In this document: piece by piece, positions 34,117-45,432 of the stretch
How positions within the stretch are numbered: position 1 is the stretch's first letter
Layout of the letters: each line of letters starts with the position of its first letter
Assembly (NCBI GenBank): GCA_963921185.1
Contig: OY992534.1
Span: 19,592,180 to 19,656,179, forward strand
DNA: 64,000 nt
Source: Dasysyrphus tricinctus
Lineage: Eukaryota; Arthropoda; Insecta; Diptera; Syrphidae
Direction of reading: 5' to 3'
Program-made: the position numbers and the translations under genes
The notes under the pieces: model-generated
Database searches by the model: none
What the model saw: only the letters and a program-made list of their open reading frames with translations
What the model was told of the DNA's origin: nothing

Positions 34117-35148
34117 TTAGAAACGCAAAGAAAAAATTGGTATTTCATAAAAAATGTTCGATGAAAAATTAATATTTTGTAGGGAATCCCTTATTTTTGT
34201 CACTGCAGCTAATCTTGCCTGCATACTTTCTACCAAGGCGCGGCATCTTGATGGGGGTATACTCTCCCAGACCTCCTTTATATTTTCAAAAAGTTCCTCA
34301 GAATTTTTTGGGTTCTTGGACTTTAGCCTTCTCTCCACGTCTGCTCACAAGTTCTCGATAGGATTCAAGTCTGGACTTTGGGCGGGCCAATCCAAAATAT
34401 TAGTTTTTGTATAAAAAAACCACTCCTTAACAATCCGTGCTGTATGCTTTGGATCGTTATCGTGCTGGAAAACATAATTAATGGGCATGTGTGCAAATGA
34501 ATAAGGCTCCATGACATTTTCCAAGATGCCTTTATAAATATGTTGGTCCATTCGACCATTTATTCTTACTATTGGGCCAACTCCATGCCACGAGAACGCA
34601 CCCCAAACCATTATGTTTCCTCCTCCATGCTTAACGGTCTTTAAAGTATATTTAGGATCCAATTCCTTCTTCTGAGGGCGTCTAACATACACTTTACCAT
34701 ATCTAACCCGAACAAGTAAAATTTGGATTCATCACTCCAAAGTATGTTTTTCCAGAATCCCATGGCTTTATTTGCGTGAAGCTTAGCAAACATCAAACGC
34801 CTCTTCAAATTCTTTTTGGAAACATGTGGTTTCTTCCTGGCAATGCATCCACGTGGCCTATGTTCTAGAAGTCGGCGCCTTATGGTTCTAGCTGATAGCT
34901 CTTGACCCAATTGGGGCGAAACAACTTCTTTTATTTTTGAAGAAGCCAAAAAAGGATCAGCTTTGCTAATTCGGCATATCAATCTCCTCTTTTGGCGTGG
35001 ATTTTCGATCTTTTGGTTTTCTTTTTGGGTTTTCAAAGCTGCCAGTCCTTTTATTGACTTGAATAGCATCAAATACCATCTTTTTCGAGCAACTAAATCT
35101 TTTTGCTATGGAATCAATTGACTCGTTTTCGTTTTGATAGCACTGCAC
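34117..35148 (-). pseudogene. Tc1-like transposase, broken by frameshifts and a stop
   Basis: Four overlapping minus-strand frames together cover a Tc1 transposase of about 340 residues. There is an N-terminal helix-turn-helix (SIDSIAKRFSCSKKMVFDAI), a second DNA-binding part ending RTIRRRLL, then the DDE catalytic core with WSDESKF and GGGNIMVWGAFSW. The HDNDPKHT to SPDLNPIENL pair shows DD34E spacing. At least two frameshifts occur, and a TGA replaces the usual Trp after PIENL at 34345-34347. The N-terminal start is near 35190. Inactive. Confidence 0.9.
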
Positions 35149-38100
35149 TATGAGCTTCCGGAGTTCTGGACTACAGACTTATTTTTGCCCATTTTCGTCG
35201 CTGTATTTTTAATTAATCAATATTAATATTATAAAAATAATCAAAAAAAAAAAAAACTGAAAACAATCAACACACATTGATAATAATTTTCTTTATTTTT
35301 AAATTTACCAATTCTTTTGTCGTTTCTAATTTCGTGTCCAGCAAAAATGTCGACTTTAAATGAATTTTCTAAAATAACGGTGTTTTATAAACTGTTCGCG
35401 TTCAAGGAAACTCATATTTAGCATTGTATATCCATGAATGTATTCTCATGAAACACGATTTTGTAGGTAGACATTTGGTCGATAGGTTCTCTGTGATCGC
35501 CTTACCGAGATCCCTTAACAAAAATTAGTATTACATTTGGACGCATAGATGGCCACGAGCTTTTTTTCTTCAAGAGCATACTATTGGCGAATGGAGTCAC
35601 GGCACCTAGCAGTCAGCGTGTGTAGCCTACTTGTGAGATAAATTTTTTTCCGATTTGACATTCAATGCATTTCCCATAAGAGAAAACCAAAAAATGCTGT
35701 TGAAAACTTTAATTTTACTAATTAATTTTATATGAATACTTATCTATATTATAGTTGCGATGCAATAACAAATAATGCTACTTTGTATTTATTATTATTT
35801 CGGTACTTTATTTAATCATTAGTAAAATTTACAATGGTTATTTAAAATTTAGTACATTTAATTTAGTACATTTAAGGCCGTCTGCCGAGAAATGACAACA
35901 AATTTAATAATAATTTTTCAAAATGCAAGATTTTAAATAACGAAAAATGAGAGTAGATTTACCAGTACATATAATTAAGAGAAACTTTACAAATAATTAA
36001 AAATTTTCATCTATTATTCTTGTTCTATAGTTGAGAGCAGAATGGCAATAGGAAGCAAGTTTAATCCAATTTTCGCTATCGTTAAGTACGTGCCTTATAT
36101 CTTCCATCATCATAGAATCAACTCCATAGTGATAACGTCTAATTTCTTTCAAGATGGGACAGGTACCAAGAAAGTGCATCACGTCTTCGTTTTCTCCAGT
36201 ATTGCATAGACAACAACGTAGTGGAACATCGTCACGGTGTGGCATACAGTTGAGTTTAAGTAGTTCTCCTCGCACTCGGATTACCATTGAAATTTGTGTA
36301 GTACTAAGGCCAGTGTTCAGGTAGTTTATCTGTTGGTGCTCGAGTTGCCGATACAAAAAACGAGTTCTTGAGTTTTCTGCTTGCGATATGCTTTCCATTT
36401 TGATAGCCTGTTCCACATCCAGTACGAATTTTCGTGTGATGTTTCCCCACTCTGAAATATTGTTTTCACGTAGATCCAGCACGACGTTGTACTTTCGGGC
36501 AATTGGAAATAAGATGCTTATGAGTTAAGACATGACTGGATTGGCAGAGGTGGCAGTTTGGAGGGTTTTCCTTTTTAAGAAGATGGCAATGCGTCAACTG
36601 AGTGTGTCCGAGTCGAAGGCGTAAGAAGCATTTGTTCATTTTAGTAGACGTTTCTGTTGGATACATATTAGGTTCTCCTCTTGGGTTAATGGTCGAATAG
36701 AGGTGAATGTATGTTTTCCATTCTTCTACTCTTTTATGGTCCCAGTAAGAATTGACTAATTTCAGGAAATCTCCCTTAGAAGATGGAAGTGTATTTATAA
36801 TTGTTTCTTCAGACGCGTTCTTCGCTGCATTGTCTGCAAGATCGTTTCCTTTAATACCTGAGTGTCCTGGGATCCAGAGAATCATAATCTTATTTTAGTT
36901 TCTGAATATGTTGTCTCGGATTTTGGTGATTATTGGTGAGCGGTTTTTGACTTTCCCGATTGCTTTTATGGTGGAAAGGCTGTCGGAGCAAATAACGACG
37001 TTTTTAGCTCCAGTGTTCGCTATTTCTGTGGCCTTAAGAATAGCGTGCGCTTCTGCGGAGTAAATTGAGAAGTAATTAGGAAGTCTCGTACTGTAAGGAA
37101 CGCCAGATGTTTCAGAAACAACTGCAAGTCCTGTGCCATTGTCAGATTTAGATCCATCTGTGTACAGAATATGCCATAAATTACTTCTGTATTTGTCTAT
37201 GATTCCGTGGAATAGTTGAGAATAGATTTCTTTATTTGTAGAATCCTTTTTGAAAGATGATAGGTATGTGTTCAACGAGTTCGTTGGTATTTTCCATGGA
37301 GGGGTGTTTCCGGGCGTCAGTTTGTTGATTGTTGGAGGAATGCCAATGTTTGCAGAAGATTTTAGTGCAATGTACATTGTGGATGGGTACTTTGGAGTTT
37401 TTTTACGCAGTAAAATCTTTTTACCATCTTCAATAATTGGGGAGTTGTAAGACTGGCAGATTTTTGGTGCGAGGCGAGCTGTTAGGAGGTCTCTGCGGTA
37501 TTCAATGGACGGAGGGCCAGCTTCCGTGAGCATGTTTTTTATTGGTGTGGTAGCAAAGGCTTTCAAACTGCTTCTGACTGCGGAGTGATAGGAGGGTTTG
37601 ATAATTTGCAATGTTGTTTTTGGGCATTTTCCGTAGATAACCAATCCATAGTCAATTTTTGATAATATAATATTTCTTGTAACATGAATAAGTGTGTTGG
37701 GGTGGACATAGCTATTTTCTGAGGATAAAAACTTAATTATATTTAGCCTGGTAGCTAACTTTTTTTTGAGAAGTGAAACGTGGTCCTTAAAACTAAAATT
37801 TTTATCAAAAGTAATACCTAAAATATTTAAGATGTTTACATTTGGTATTTGATAAGTAGATAGGTTGATGTTGAAAGTATTACAGTTTCTTTTTTTGCAA
37901 ATGTGTAAATGTTTACTTTTATCAGGAGAGATGATGGACCCTGAGTGGGAGCACCATTCATTTAAATCTGTAAGCGCGTTTTCAAAAATTTCCTTAGTAC
38001 GGCTTTTATCGTTACATTTAGATAGTAAAATTAGGTCGTCCGCGTAAAGGACGTGATTTAAGTTTTTATATTTTAATATAATCTCGCTTATATCGTTATA

Positions 38101-38553
38101 TGCTATGATAAACAAGGTCACTGAGAGGGGCGAACCTTGAGGTATCCCGTTTTCTAATTTATATATAGTTGAGTAGAAATTATTTGATTTGATTCTGAAT
38201 TGTCTGTTTGACAAAAAAGATTTTATAAATGAATATATTTTAGGGCCAATCTTCCACTGAGTTAGCTTATTTAGAATTATATGTATGCCTAATCTGTCAA
38301 ATGCCTTGACAAAATCAAGTGATAAGACTGATACATGATTTTTGCATGAAAGCGCTGCGTTAATGTACTCGTCTACGTGAAGTAGGGAGTCGGTAGTACT
38401 ACGACCATGTTTAAAAGCTACTTGGTTTGGACTGATGAAGTTATTTTTTTCTAATTATGATTTTAAAGAAAATTAAAAATAATATTCTTCTGGTTTAGTG
38501 GAGCGAATGAATTAAGTTCAAATAAAGAAGTTTAAGTGAGCTCTACTCCATAT

Positions 38554-38624
38554 ATTGCGTTTCGCCCAGGTACAACAGTTGGGCTCATCAGTTAGATGCT
38601 GTTGTACCCTTCTAAGACGCAAAT
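38554..38624 (-). ncRNA. Type III hammerhead ribozyme, copy 1
   Basis: Minus-strand order: stem III 5' strand (38619-38624), cleavage triplet GUC (38616-38618), stem I UUAGA/UCUAA (38611-38615 with 38592-38596), core CUGAUGA (38585-38591), stem II GCCCA/UGGGC (38580-38584 with 38564-38568), core GAAA (38560-38563), stem III 3' strand CGCAAU (38554-38559). All conserved core positions and the G10.1-C11.1 pair are present. Stem III is the open one, so the topology is type III. Predicted cleavage is between 38616 and 38615. Loops 1 and 2 are complementary over 10 nt (GGUACAACAG). Confidence 0.93.
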
Positions 38625-38851
38625 CTTGGTCGATGTTTACCGACTCATATAGAAATCACAGCATGAATACACTGTGAATTCTATTTATCCAGGGGAATTT
38701 GTTTAAATTCAGACACCTAGAAAACAAATGCCAGTGCTCAGGCTTTTTATAATTATGATTTTAAAGAAAATTAAAAATAATATTCTTCTGGTTTAGTGGA
38801 GCGAATGAATTAAGTTCAAATAAAGAAGTTTAAGTGAGCTCTACTCCATAT

Positions 38852-38922
38852 ATTGCGTTTCGCCCAGGTACAACAGTTGGGCTCATCAGTTAGATGCTGT
38901 TGTACCCTTCTAAGACGCAAAT
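38852..38922 (-). ncRNA. Type III hammerhead ribozyme, copy 2
   Basis: Identical to copy 1 within the ribozyme and 298 bp away. Cleavage at both sites in one minus-strand transcript would release a 298-nt linear RNA that could be circularised. Confidence 0.93.
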
Positions 38923-40909
38923 TTTGGTCGATGTTTACCGACTCATATAGAAATCACAGCATGAATACACTGTGAATTCTATTTATCCAGGGGAATTTGT
39001 TTAAATTCAGACACCTAGAAAACAAATGCCAGTGCTCAGGCTTTTTATAATTATGATTTTAAAGAAAATTAAAAATAATATTCTTCTGGTTATTTTTTTC
39101 TATGTACCAAAGTAGTCGATTGGATATAATTTTTTCTAACAGTTTGCTAGAGCATGGCAGCAACGAGATTGGTCTGTACCCTAAAGGGTCTGTCAATTTT
39201 TTTGTAGGTTTGGGGATCGGTATGACACTGGCGACTTTCCACGTCTGTGGTATTATGCCTTGGTCCAGAATGCTATTGTACAGTTCCAAGATTCTTTGTT
39301 TAAGTAGGAATGGGGAGTTTTTTAGCATAGGGTATGAGATGCGATCATAACCTGGTGTTTTACCTGTAAGAGAATTAAGACAGGTTTCTAGTTCGAGGAA
39401 ACTAATTTGTTTTTCAATGTATTTTGCTGATACACTAAGGTTATCAAGTTGCGCTTCTCGGCCTATTGCAAGGTGTTTAGAGTCGAGGAAATTTGTGGAG
39501 AAGTTTGAGTCACTAGAGTAATTAGACCAGGTCTTGCCAAAGTGTTCGCAGATATCTGTTGTGTTAGTTAGTATTCCAGATTCAGTATTTAACGTATTAA
39601 TCATATTTGGGGTGTAGTTCCCTGTAAGGGATTTTATATCAGCCCACATTTTTTTGCTTGTTGAATTTGGATTAATGTTGGATGTAAACTTTTGAAAACT
39701 TTCCTTTTTTGCCAGTTTTGCTTGCCTTCGAAATAGGGCATTAGCTTTGCGATAATTAACGAGGTTGTGATCGGAGGGATATTTTTTGAAGATCTTCCAC
39801 AGGCTCTGTTTATTATTTCGTAGTGTAGACAGTTCGGAATTCCACCATGGAGCTATCGATTTATGGGGGGTGTTCTTTGTTTGGGGTATGGCTATATTGG
39901 CAGCAGAACGCATTGCTTTTGTAATTAAAGCCGCCTCTTTATTTATATTTGAGGATTGTGGTTGATTAACAAATTCTAGTACTTCTTTTTGAAATAAATT
40001 CCAGTTAGCACAATCAGTTTTAAATTTAGAAGGCGTTTTTTTGGGAGTAGACTTACATCCAAGATCTATACTTGTCAATATTGGCAGATGGTCTCTACCG
40101 TGCAAATCGTCGGAGATTTCCCATGAAGCATTGGGTAATAACTGCGGAGATATAGCTGTCACATCTACGTGGGTGCAGGTTTTATGGGTCGAAAAGTGCG
40201 TTGGACTACCATCATTTAAAATGGCAAGGTTGGTAGTTGAAAGAAAGTTTTCGATTTCATTACCTCTAGAATTTGTTACTGGGGAACCCCATAATGTGTT
40301 CCAGGAATTCACATCTCCTGTTAGTAAGATCGGAGTTTGGATGTTGCTCATAATATTAATTAATTCTGTGGAAGTGAATGTTTGGCAAGGAGGGATGTAA
40401 AGTGATACAACAGTAATCTTGGTGTTAAGATGAATTTCTATTGCTATGATCGATATGTTGGAGTTGATAGATAAACGGTTATGAGAGAGGGAACTGTGAA
40501 TCAGTATTCCAGTGCCTTGTTTTGCTGAGGTGTTTGTTGTTAAGTTGTGGAAGTACGCTGTATACTGTTTTGGGGATGTGGGGAGAAGTTAGCTTGAAGA
40601 TGGGTTTCTTGTAGGGTTATTATTGAAGGATTGTAGTCATTTATTAATAATTGTAATTCGTGCCAATTATTAAAATAACCATTAAGGTTCCATTGCAGGA
40701 CCTTTAAGAAGGATTTGTTTGAGGTGTTGGGCTTTTGCCCAATATACGCTGAGTTATATTGTGAAAAGCCAGAGTTGGTGTTATGGTTGTTGGTGTAAGT
40801 GTGTTTGCGACTCCGCTGGTCAGAGGCTGGGGCACCCGGGACTCCTGAGGTTCCCGGTTGTCTCAGCCCCTGGACAGTGGAGTCGGCTTTGTTGGTACAT
40901 AATTTGTTA

Positions 40910-42266
40910 TTATATACTTTCATCGTCGGTTTCCGAGTGATTGATGTAGTATTTATTGCTGTTTACGAGTGATTGGGTAAATTTTGAAATAGGTGAGTTG
41001 CAATCAGTTGACATTTGCTCAGTTAGGCGGGGTGGAATATTTGATGGATTTCGATTTTGTGTTAAGATATGGTTTGTATTTTGTGAATGGGGATTTTGTG
41101 ATAAGTGGGAGTCGTTTGAGTGATATTGAGTATATGAGTTAGATGGGGTGGAAGAGGGGATTTGTTCATTCTCTGTAGTTGCTGGGACTGTATTATTTTT
41201 GGCTTGTGTGGATGTGGTTACTATTTTCAGTGTTTGGCTATTTTGGATTTGGGTTGCGGCTGGCGCTGAGGATGTGGTGTTTAAAGAGGGTTTGTGAGTT
41301 TCGGACGATGGAATGTTTGCGGGTGTTGGCTTCGGTTGAGTTGATTTATTTAAAACTGTTGCATATGTTTGAGTAGAAGATGATTCGGGGTTTAAATCCT
41401 TGAAAATTTGTTTAGCTTCAATCATGTTACACTTTCTAGTTGTTTTAATCTTAAGAATTTCTTTGGCTTTTAAAAAGCTTTTACAAGATTTTGAGGAGGC
41501 GGGATGTTCTTCGGAACAGTTTGCACAGAAGGTGCGTGTACATGTGTGGGGATCTATTGGTGGGAGGTTGCAGTTTACGCAGGAAGGAGCATTTTTACAC
41601 CTCTTGGCTGTATGGCCCAGCAGTTGGCATTTTTGGCAACGCATGGGATTGGGGAAATATTCTACAACTTTGCAGTTGTACCATCCTATATTTACAGTAC
41701 TAGGTGGGCGGAATAGGTCGAAAGTGAAAAGAATGAGACCAGTTAGAGTTTGATTGCCGTCAATGTTTTTTTTTAAATTTGTAAACTTCTGTAACTCCTT
41801 GTGTTTTCATTTCTTTAACAATTTCGTCCTCTGGCACATTTATGAGATAAGGCGCGTAGACAGTACCTTTGGAGGCGTTAAGATTTGTATGAAGAGACAC
41901 ATTTATTGGACAGAGGTTTGATAAGGATTTTTTTGAGAGGAAAATGTCAGCTATTTTTTGTGATTTGACCAAGATTAACAAATTGCCATCGCGAAGTTGG
42001 GTTATGTATTCATAACCTGTGCTGATACCGTCTATTGCTTTTTTTAGTAAGAACACACTAAAAGAGGACAATGGTTTTTCATTGTTTGTTGCGGAGACCA
42101 CTATAAATTTAGGGTTGGCATATGTTGAAAAAGTTGGGATTGAGGGATTTAAGTCTATGTTTGTGTAATTGGGTTTTCTTTTTTTTTTAGTTGTAGGTTC
42201 GGCATACGCATCTATTTCTAGAGCGCTAAACCGGTTACCTGAAAGCACATGTGGCCCGTGGGCCAT
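40910..42266 (-). pseudogene. I-clade LINE ORF1 (gag-like), one frameshift
   Basis: The first frame (41760-42266) begins MAHGPHVLSGNRFSALEID and holds the RNA-recognition-like part. It shifts in an A-rich run at about 41762-41770 and continues in 40910-41644 with three cysteine knuckles: CQKCQLLGHTAKRC, CVNC...HTC and CANCSEEHPASSKSC. Three knuckles in this arrangement are typical of I-type and Jockey gag proteins. A Ser/Thr/Pro/Asn-rich tail follows and ends next to the ORF2 start. Role: coating LINE RNA. Confidence 0.85.
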
Positions 42267-42310
42267 TATTGCACAGTTCTTATCACTAACCGGATTTTTT
42301 TTTTCACTTC

Positions 42311-44078
42311 TTAACGGAGAAGAAAGAGAAAATTAAAAAAGAGAGAAAAGAAAAAATTGCTATTGAAATAGCGGGATAAGTACACACGAAAACAAGCTAG
42401 ATGCACACTAATAAGCAAAGCGATGCTGTCGGCTTGGAGGTTAGTCGGTGACTGACTAGTTAGATTAAAGATTTGATCCACAGTAGAATAACCTTCTCTA
42501 AATCCCGCCTGGAATTGGCTTAACTTTCTATTTTCATTAACCCATTTCGTTAGTCGTGTATTTAAAAGTCCAGTAAACATTTTTGCTATAGTGTTCATAA
42601 ATGAGATTCCTCTATAGTTCGCTTTGAACCTTTGAAACTCTTCTGGTACTTTTGCCTCTTTGTATATATAATTAAGGGTTCTAAGGGTTTTTTCAAGGAA
42701 ATTGATTGGAGCGTTTTGATAGAACTCGTAGGGGACTCGATCTTCTCCTGGTGCTTTATTTTGTTTGGCTTTTCTTAGCACTACAAAAAGCTCTTCCATG
42801 CTGAATTGTGGATCTAAAATATCATCAAATACTTGCGGCATTGCATACATATACAGAGTTTGTGGTTCCTCTGGGTTGAGCATTCTTTGAAAATGGTTTT
42901 TTAGTGTATTTACTTCAACAAGGCTGCCTACTTTGAATACGTTTCCGTTGAGTTTTTTCACAACTGTCCAAAACTCTTTGCTGCTGGTAATATCCGCTAT
43001 TTCACTTGCCATTCCATTAAAATATAAAGTCTTCTTTTGCTCACATATTGCTTTATAATGACTATTTGCTTCAATATAAATTTGTTTCGCTAATTCCGTG
43101 TTTAGTTCTCTAAAAAGATTGAGGGATCCAAGTGACTTCTTCCTAGCTTTAGAACATTCTTCATCAAACCAAGGTTGTTTTTTCACAAGTTTATTGTTGT
43201 AAGTCTTTTCTTGTGCTATATTTTTAATCATGCTTGTCAGAAAACTTGGGTAAAAAAAAGCATTGTCCCATTCTATTTCCAGCATTGTAACGCATTCATT
43301 CAGTTGTCGGTGGTACTCATTTATCCAATTGTTTTTCCAAATAAGTTTTGGCAGTAGCGATAGATTTTTCGTAGGAGGCGCATTTGCTTTTGTTACACAT
43401 TGGATAGAAAGAGGCATGTGATCTGAATAAAGCTGACTTGCCACCTCCATATCCTGTATGAGTTCGTGACACATGCCCTTTACAAACGTAAATTCCCCAT
43501 TCATATCGCTTGATGATCGACCATTTAGCAAGCACAAATTAAAAGAATCACATGCTTCAATAAGTTGTTTGCCCTTGGCATCGGTGATTTCATCCTTAGA
43601 TTCCCTAGTAACGTTGGAAAAACACTGAAATTCTCCTTTCATGATAGGGGCTAGTTGCTCTTTTCCTACTCGAGCATTAAAGTCTCCAACTAGAAGCATA
43701 TTTTGACACCCAACGCTGAGTAGAAAATCGGTAAGTTCGTTGTACTCCATTTGCCAGTTGCAACAGTTTATATAAATTGGAAAAATCTCCATAGGTGTTC
43801 CTTCGATTTCTATGCTAACAAAATCTCTATTTTCTCTCCTTGTAAAGCAGCAATTTGTTCTTGACGAAAATTGTTTTTTTATCCCGAAAACTGTACCCCC
43901 ACTTTCTCTTCCTGCTGTGTGTGTTCGGGTTGCAGAACTCCATAACAATTCGTATTCATTACATTTATTTTCAAAATTTTCACATTTTTCCATTAAGAAA
44001 GTTTCATATAAAAAAAATATTTCATGTTTTTTAACATATTCAATAAAATCTAAATATTTACTTTTATTTTTTAATCCA
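42311..44078 (-). pseudogene. 5'-truncated second LINE: endonuclease and start of RT
   Basis: The minus frame from 44078 reads as an APE-type endonuclease missing its first residues (GLKNKSKYLDFIEY, FLYETF, LVGDFNARVG, SDHMPLSI), then the start of an RT (KQNKAPGEDRVPYEFY, NYRGISFMNTIAKMF, FQAGFREGYSTVDQIF). The RT breaks off at about 42455 where the leader of the I-clade LINE begins; the frame then runs on without similarity to 42311. It is a different LINE type from the I-clade one (clade not assigned). The frame upstream of 44078 is the flanking TIR element. Confidence 0.85.
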
Positions 44079-45432
44079 GCTACTTTGTAAATCAAAACGA
44101 ATATGTATCCAAACTTATGAATAATTTCCTTTATTTTGCAGATGAAAAATGTAAACAAACCTGTATTGTTGTTGTTGCTTTCCAAAATGGATTCATGTCG
44201 TCAGCCAAAATGATATCATGTGCGTAGTCAGGGAAGGAGGTTTAGGAGATTAGGGTCAATTATTAAGAAAGTTTATATAAATTTATTATTATTAGAAAAA
44301 GCTCACTAGGTAAGCTTTGTGAAAATTTGTGTATAAGGATGAATGTAGGTGTGTAATATTTGCATCTATTTAAGCATTGCGTTCGTGTATTTGTACTCTC
44401 CTTACAGAAAGAGGACTTAAATCTTTTGGCCCCGTTTGTGAAATAAGTTTTTAAAATGTATTTTATATTTAGAAACTAGTGAAACCTTGGGGCTAGTGAC
44501 ACCCCTAATTGAATATAATATAGAGGATTTTATTTTTTGATTATATTTTGTATTTGTATATGAAGTTAAAATTTTGTTTTTTTTTTTGCGTTTAGGCTAT
44601 TTACCCAGATTCTTTTTTTTAAATAAATTTGATAAAAAGTTTTAAAAATGATAAGATTAACTGAATAGGGATTTCTTATCTTTGGCATTGCTCGATCTTA
44701 CAACAACAAAAATGCTACATATTTTCAATTCTAAGTTAAATTTTTTAATTCATAGTTTTAAAACACTCTTCGAAAATAAAAGCATTTTTTAATAAAATTT
44801 AGCAAGAAAATTTATTCACAAAAAAAAATTAACTATTCCTAGAGCCTCGTTTTAACAACAAATAAGTATATTTTATGAAGAAAAGAGAGAACAATTCATG
44901 TTTTAAATAATCCTGACTACGCCCCTGTGTAGCTTTTTTCTCAATCGAGCAATGTTGTTGCTTCTAGTTGTAGAGGTGTTTTTTTTTACATTTTTCATAC
45001 AAAAATTAAAGTGTTTTAACAATCAGTTTTGATATATTTTACGTTTGATTTAAAAACTAATATGTTTTTTCATTCTATTTCACTCATAATATGAATACCC
45101 ATTCATATAAAAGTTATTAGGAAAACTAATTTTAATAAGACCATGTTTTGCATTTCTCTTATGGGAAATACATTGAACGTCAAATCGAAAAAAATCTATC
45201 TCACAAGTAAGCTACCTGCACTGACTACTAGTAGGTGTGGAAAGCAACTTACCAGGTGTCAATAGAATTTATATACAATGTATTTAGAACAAACATGTCA
45301 CCTGTCAAAGACCTACGACACAAGCCACGCACGCTGGTGCTTACAAAAAATATTATGGTTGATAAAGTGCGTATAGAATTGTTGTTTCTAATTCTATGGC
45401 CACCACTGTATATGAAAGTTCGTTTGTGTTGT

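Larger units (their letters stand above)
38454..39089 (-). mobile_element. Retrozyme-like dimeric insert with hammerhead ribozymes
   Basis: The insert is 636 bp: two tandem 298-bp units plus the first 40 bp of a third (AATTATGATTTTAAAG recurs at 38453, 38751 and 39049). The units differ at about one base. A perfect 13-bp duplication TTATTTTTTTCTA flanks it (38441-38453 and 39090-39102), and it splits the RT region of the I-clade LINE between codons that otherwise read on. No ORF. Each full unit carries a hammerhead ribozyme on the minus strand. Tandem small units, self-cleaving motif and target duplication are the hallmarks of retrozymes, whose circular RNAs are reverse transcribed by another element's enzyme. 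Confidence 0.88.
35997..40923 (-). pseudogene. I-clade LINE ORF2, broken and interrupted
   Basis: Minus-strand pieces in order: endonuclease start (LQWNLNGYFNNW, LQETHL; 40540-40923), endonuclease end and RT start (LLTGDVNSWNTLWG, HVDVTAIS, GRDHLPI, GKTPGYDRISYPML, YRPISLL; 39059-40351), then RT core and RNase H (GIPQGSPLS, LYADDLILLSK, YTDGSKS, SAEAHAI, CSDSLSTIKAI; 36895-38214). IPGHSGIKGNDLAD and a CX2C...HLISNC finger follow (36466-36885), and a tail with a second CCLC...HFLGTC finger (35997-36482). A TAA at 36895-36897, frameshifts near 40350-40540 and 36470, and a 636-bp insert at 38454-39089 inside RT disrupt it. Family role: target-primed retrotransposition. Confidence 0.88.
35788..44078 (-). 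mobile_element. 8.3-kb chimeric LINE insertion with one 11-bp target duplication
   Basis: The target duplication GCTACTTTGTA lies at 35777-35787 and 44079-44089; the uninserted site is seen in copy B near 45630. In minus-strand order the insertion holds a 5'-truncated LINE of one type (44078 to about 42455) followed directly by a complete I-clade LINE (about 42455 to 35788) with a short AAT-rich tail. One duplication around both parts indicates integration of a single composite cDNA. Confidence 0.8.
35582..45264. mobile_element. TIR element copy A, split by the chimeric LINE insertion
   Basis: Pieces 35582-35787 and 44090-45264 together make 1381 bp that match copy B closely. Ends pair as TATTGGCGAATGG / TCAATA, with better inverted matches just inside: CTAGCAGTCAG / CTGACTACTAG and GATTTGACATTCAATGCATT / AATACATTGAACGTCAAATC. 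It has no transposase; the superfamily is not recognised. Confidence 0.75.
33901..45408 (-). mobile_element. Tc1-like transposon, split by a large nested insertion
   Basis: The left end CAGTGGTGGCCATAGAATTA at 33901 and the right end, its complement, finishing at 45408, are both flanked by TA. Without the inserted TIR element (35582-45264) the transposon would be about 1.8 kb, a normal Tc1 size. A weaker end-like sequence at 35322-35346 leaves the alternative that the transposon stops there and 45408 belongs to another copy. Confidence 0.7.

Noticed and set aside
38454..39089. The tandem 298-bp units as a pair of LTRs
   Set aside because: The units are directly adjacent, with no internal region, primer site or TG...CA ends.
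35322..45391. GTTTCTAATT at both positions as a 10-bp target duplication of a single 10-kb insertion
   Set aside because: The second occurrence is part of the Tc1 terminal repeat; the first may be an internal or decayed end, so the match is not independent evidence.
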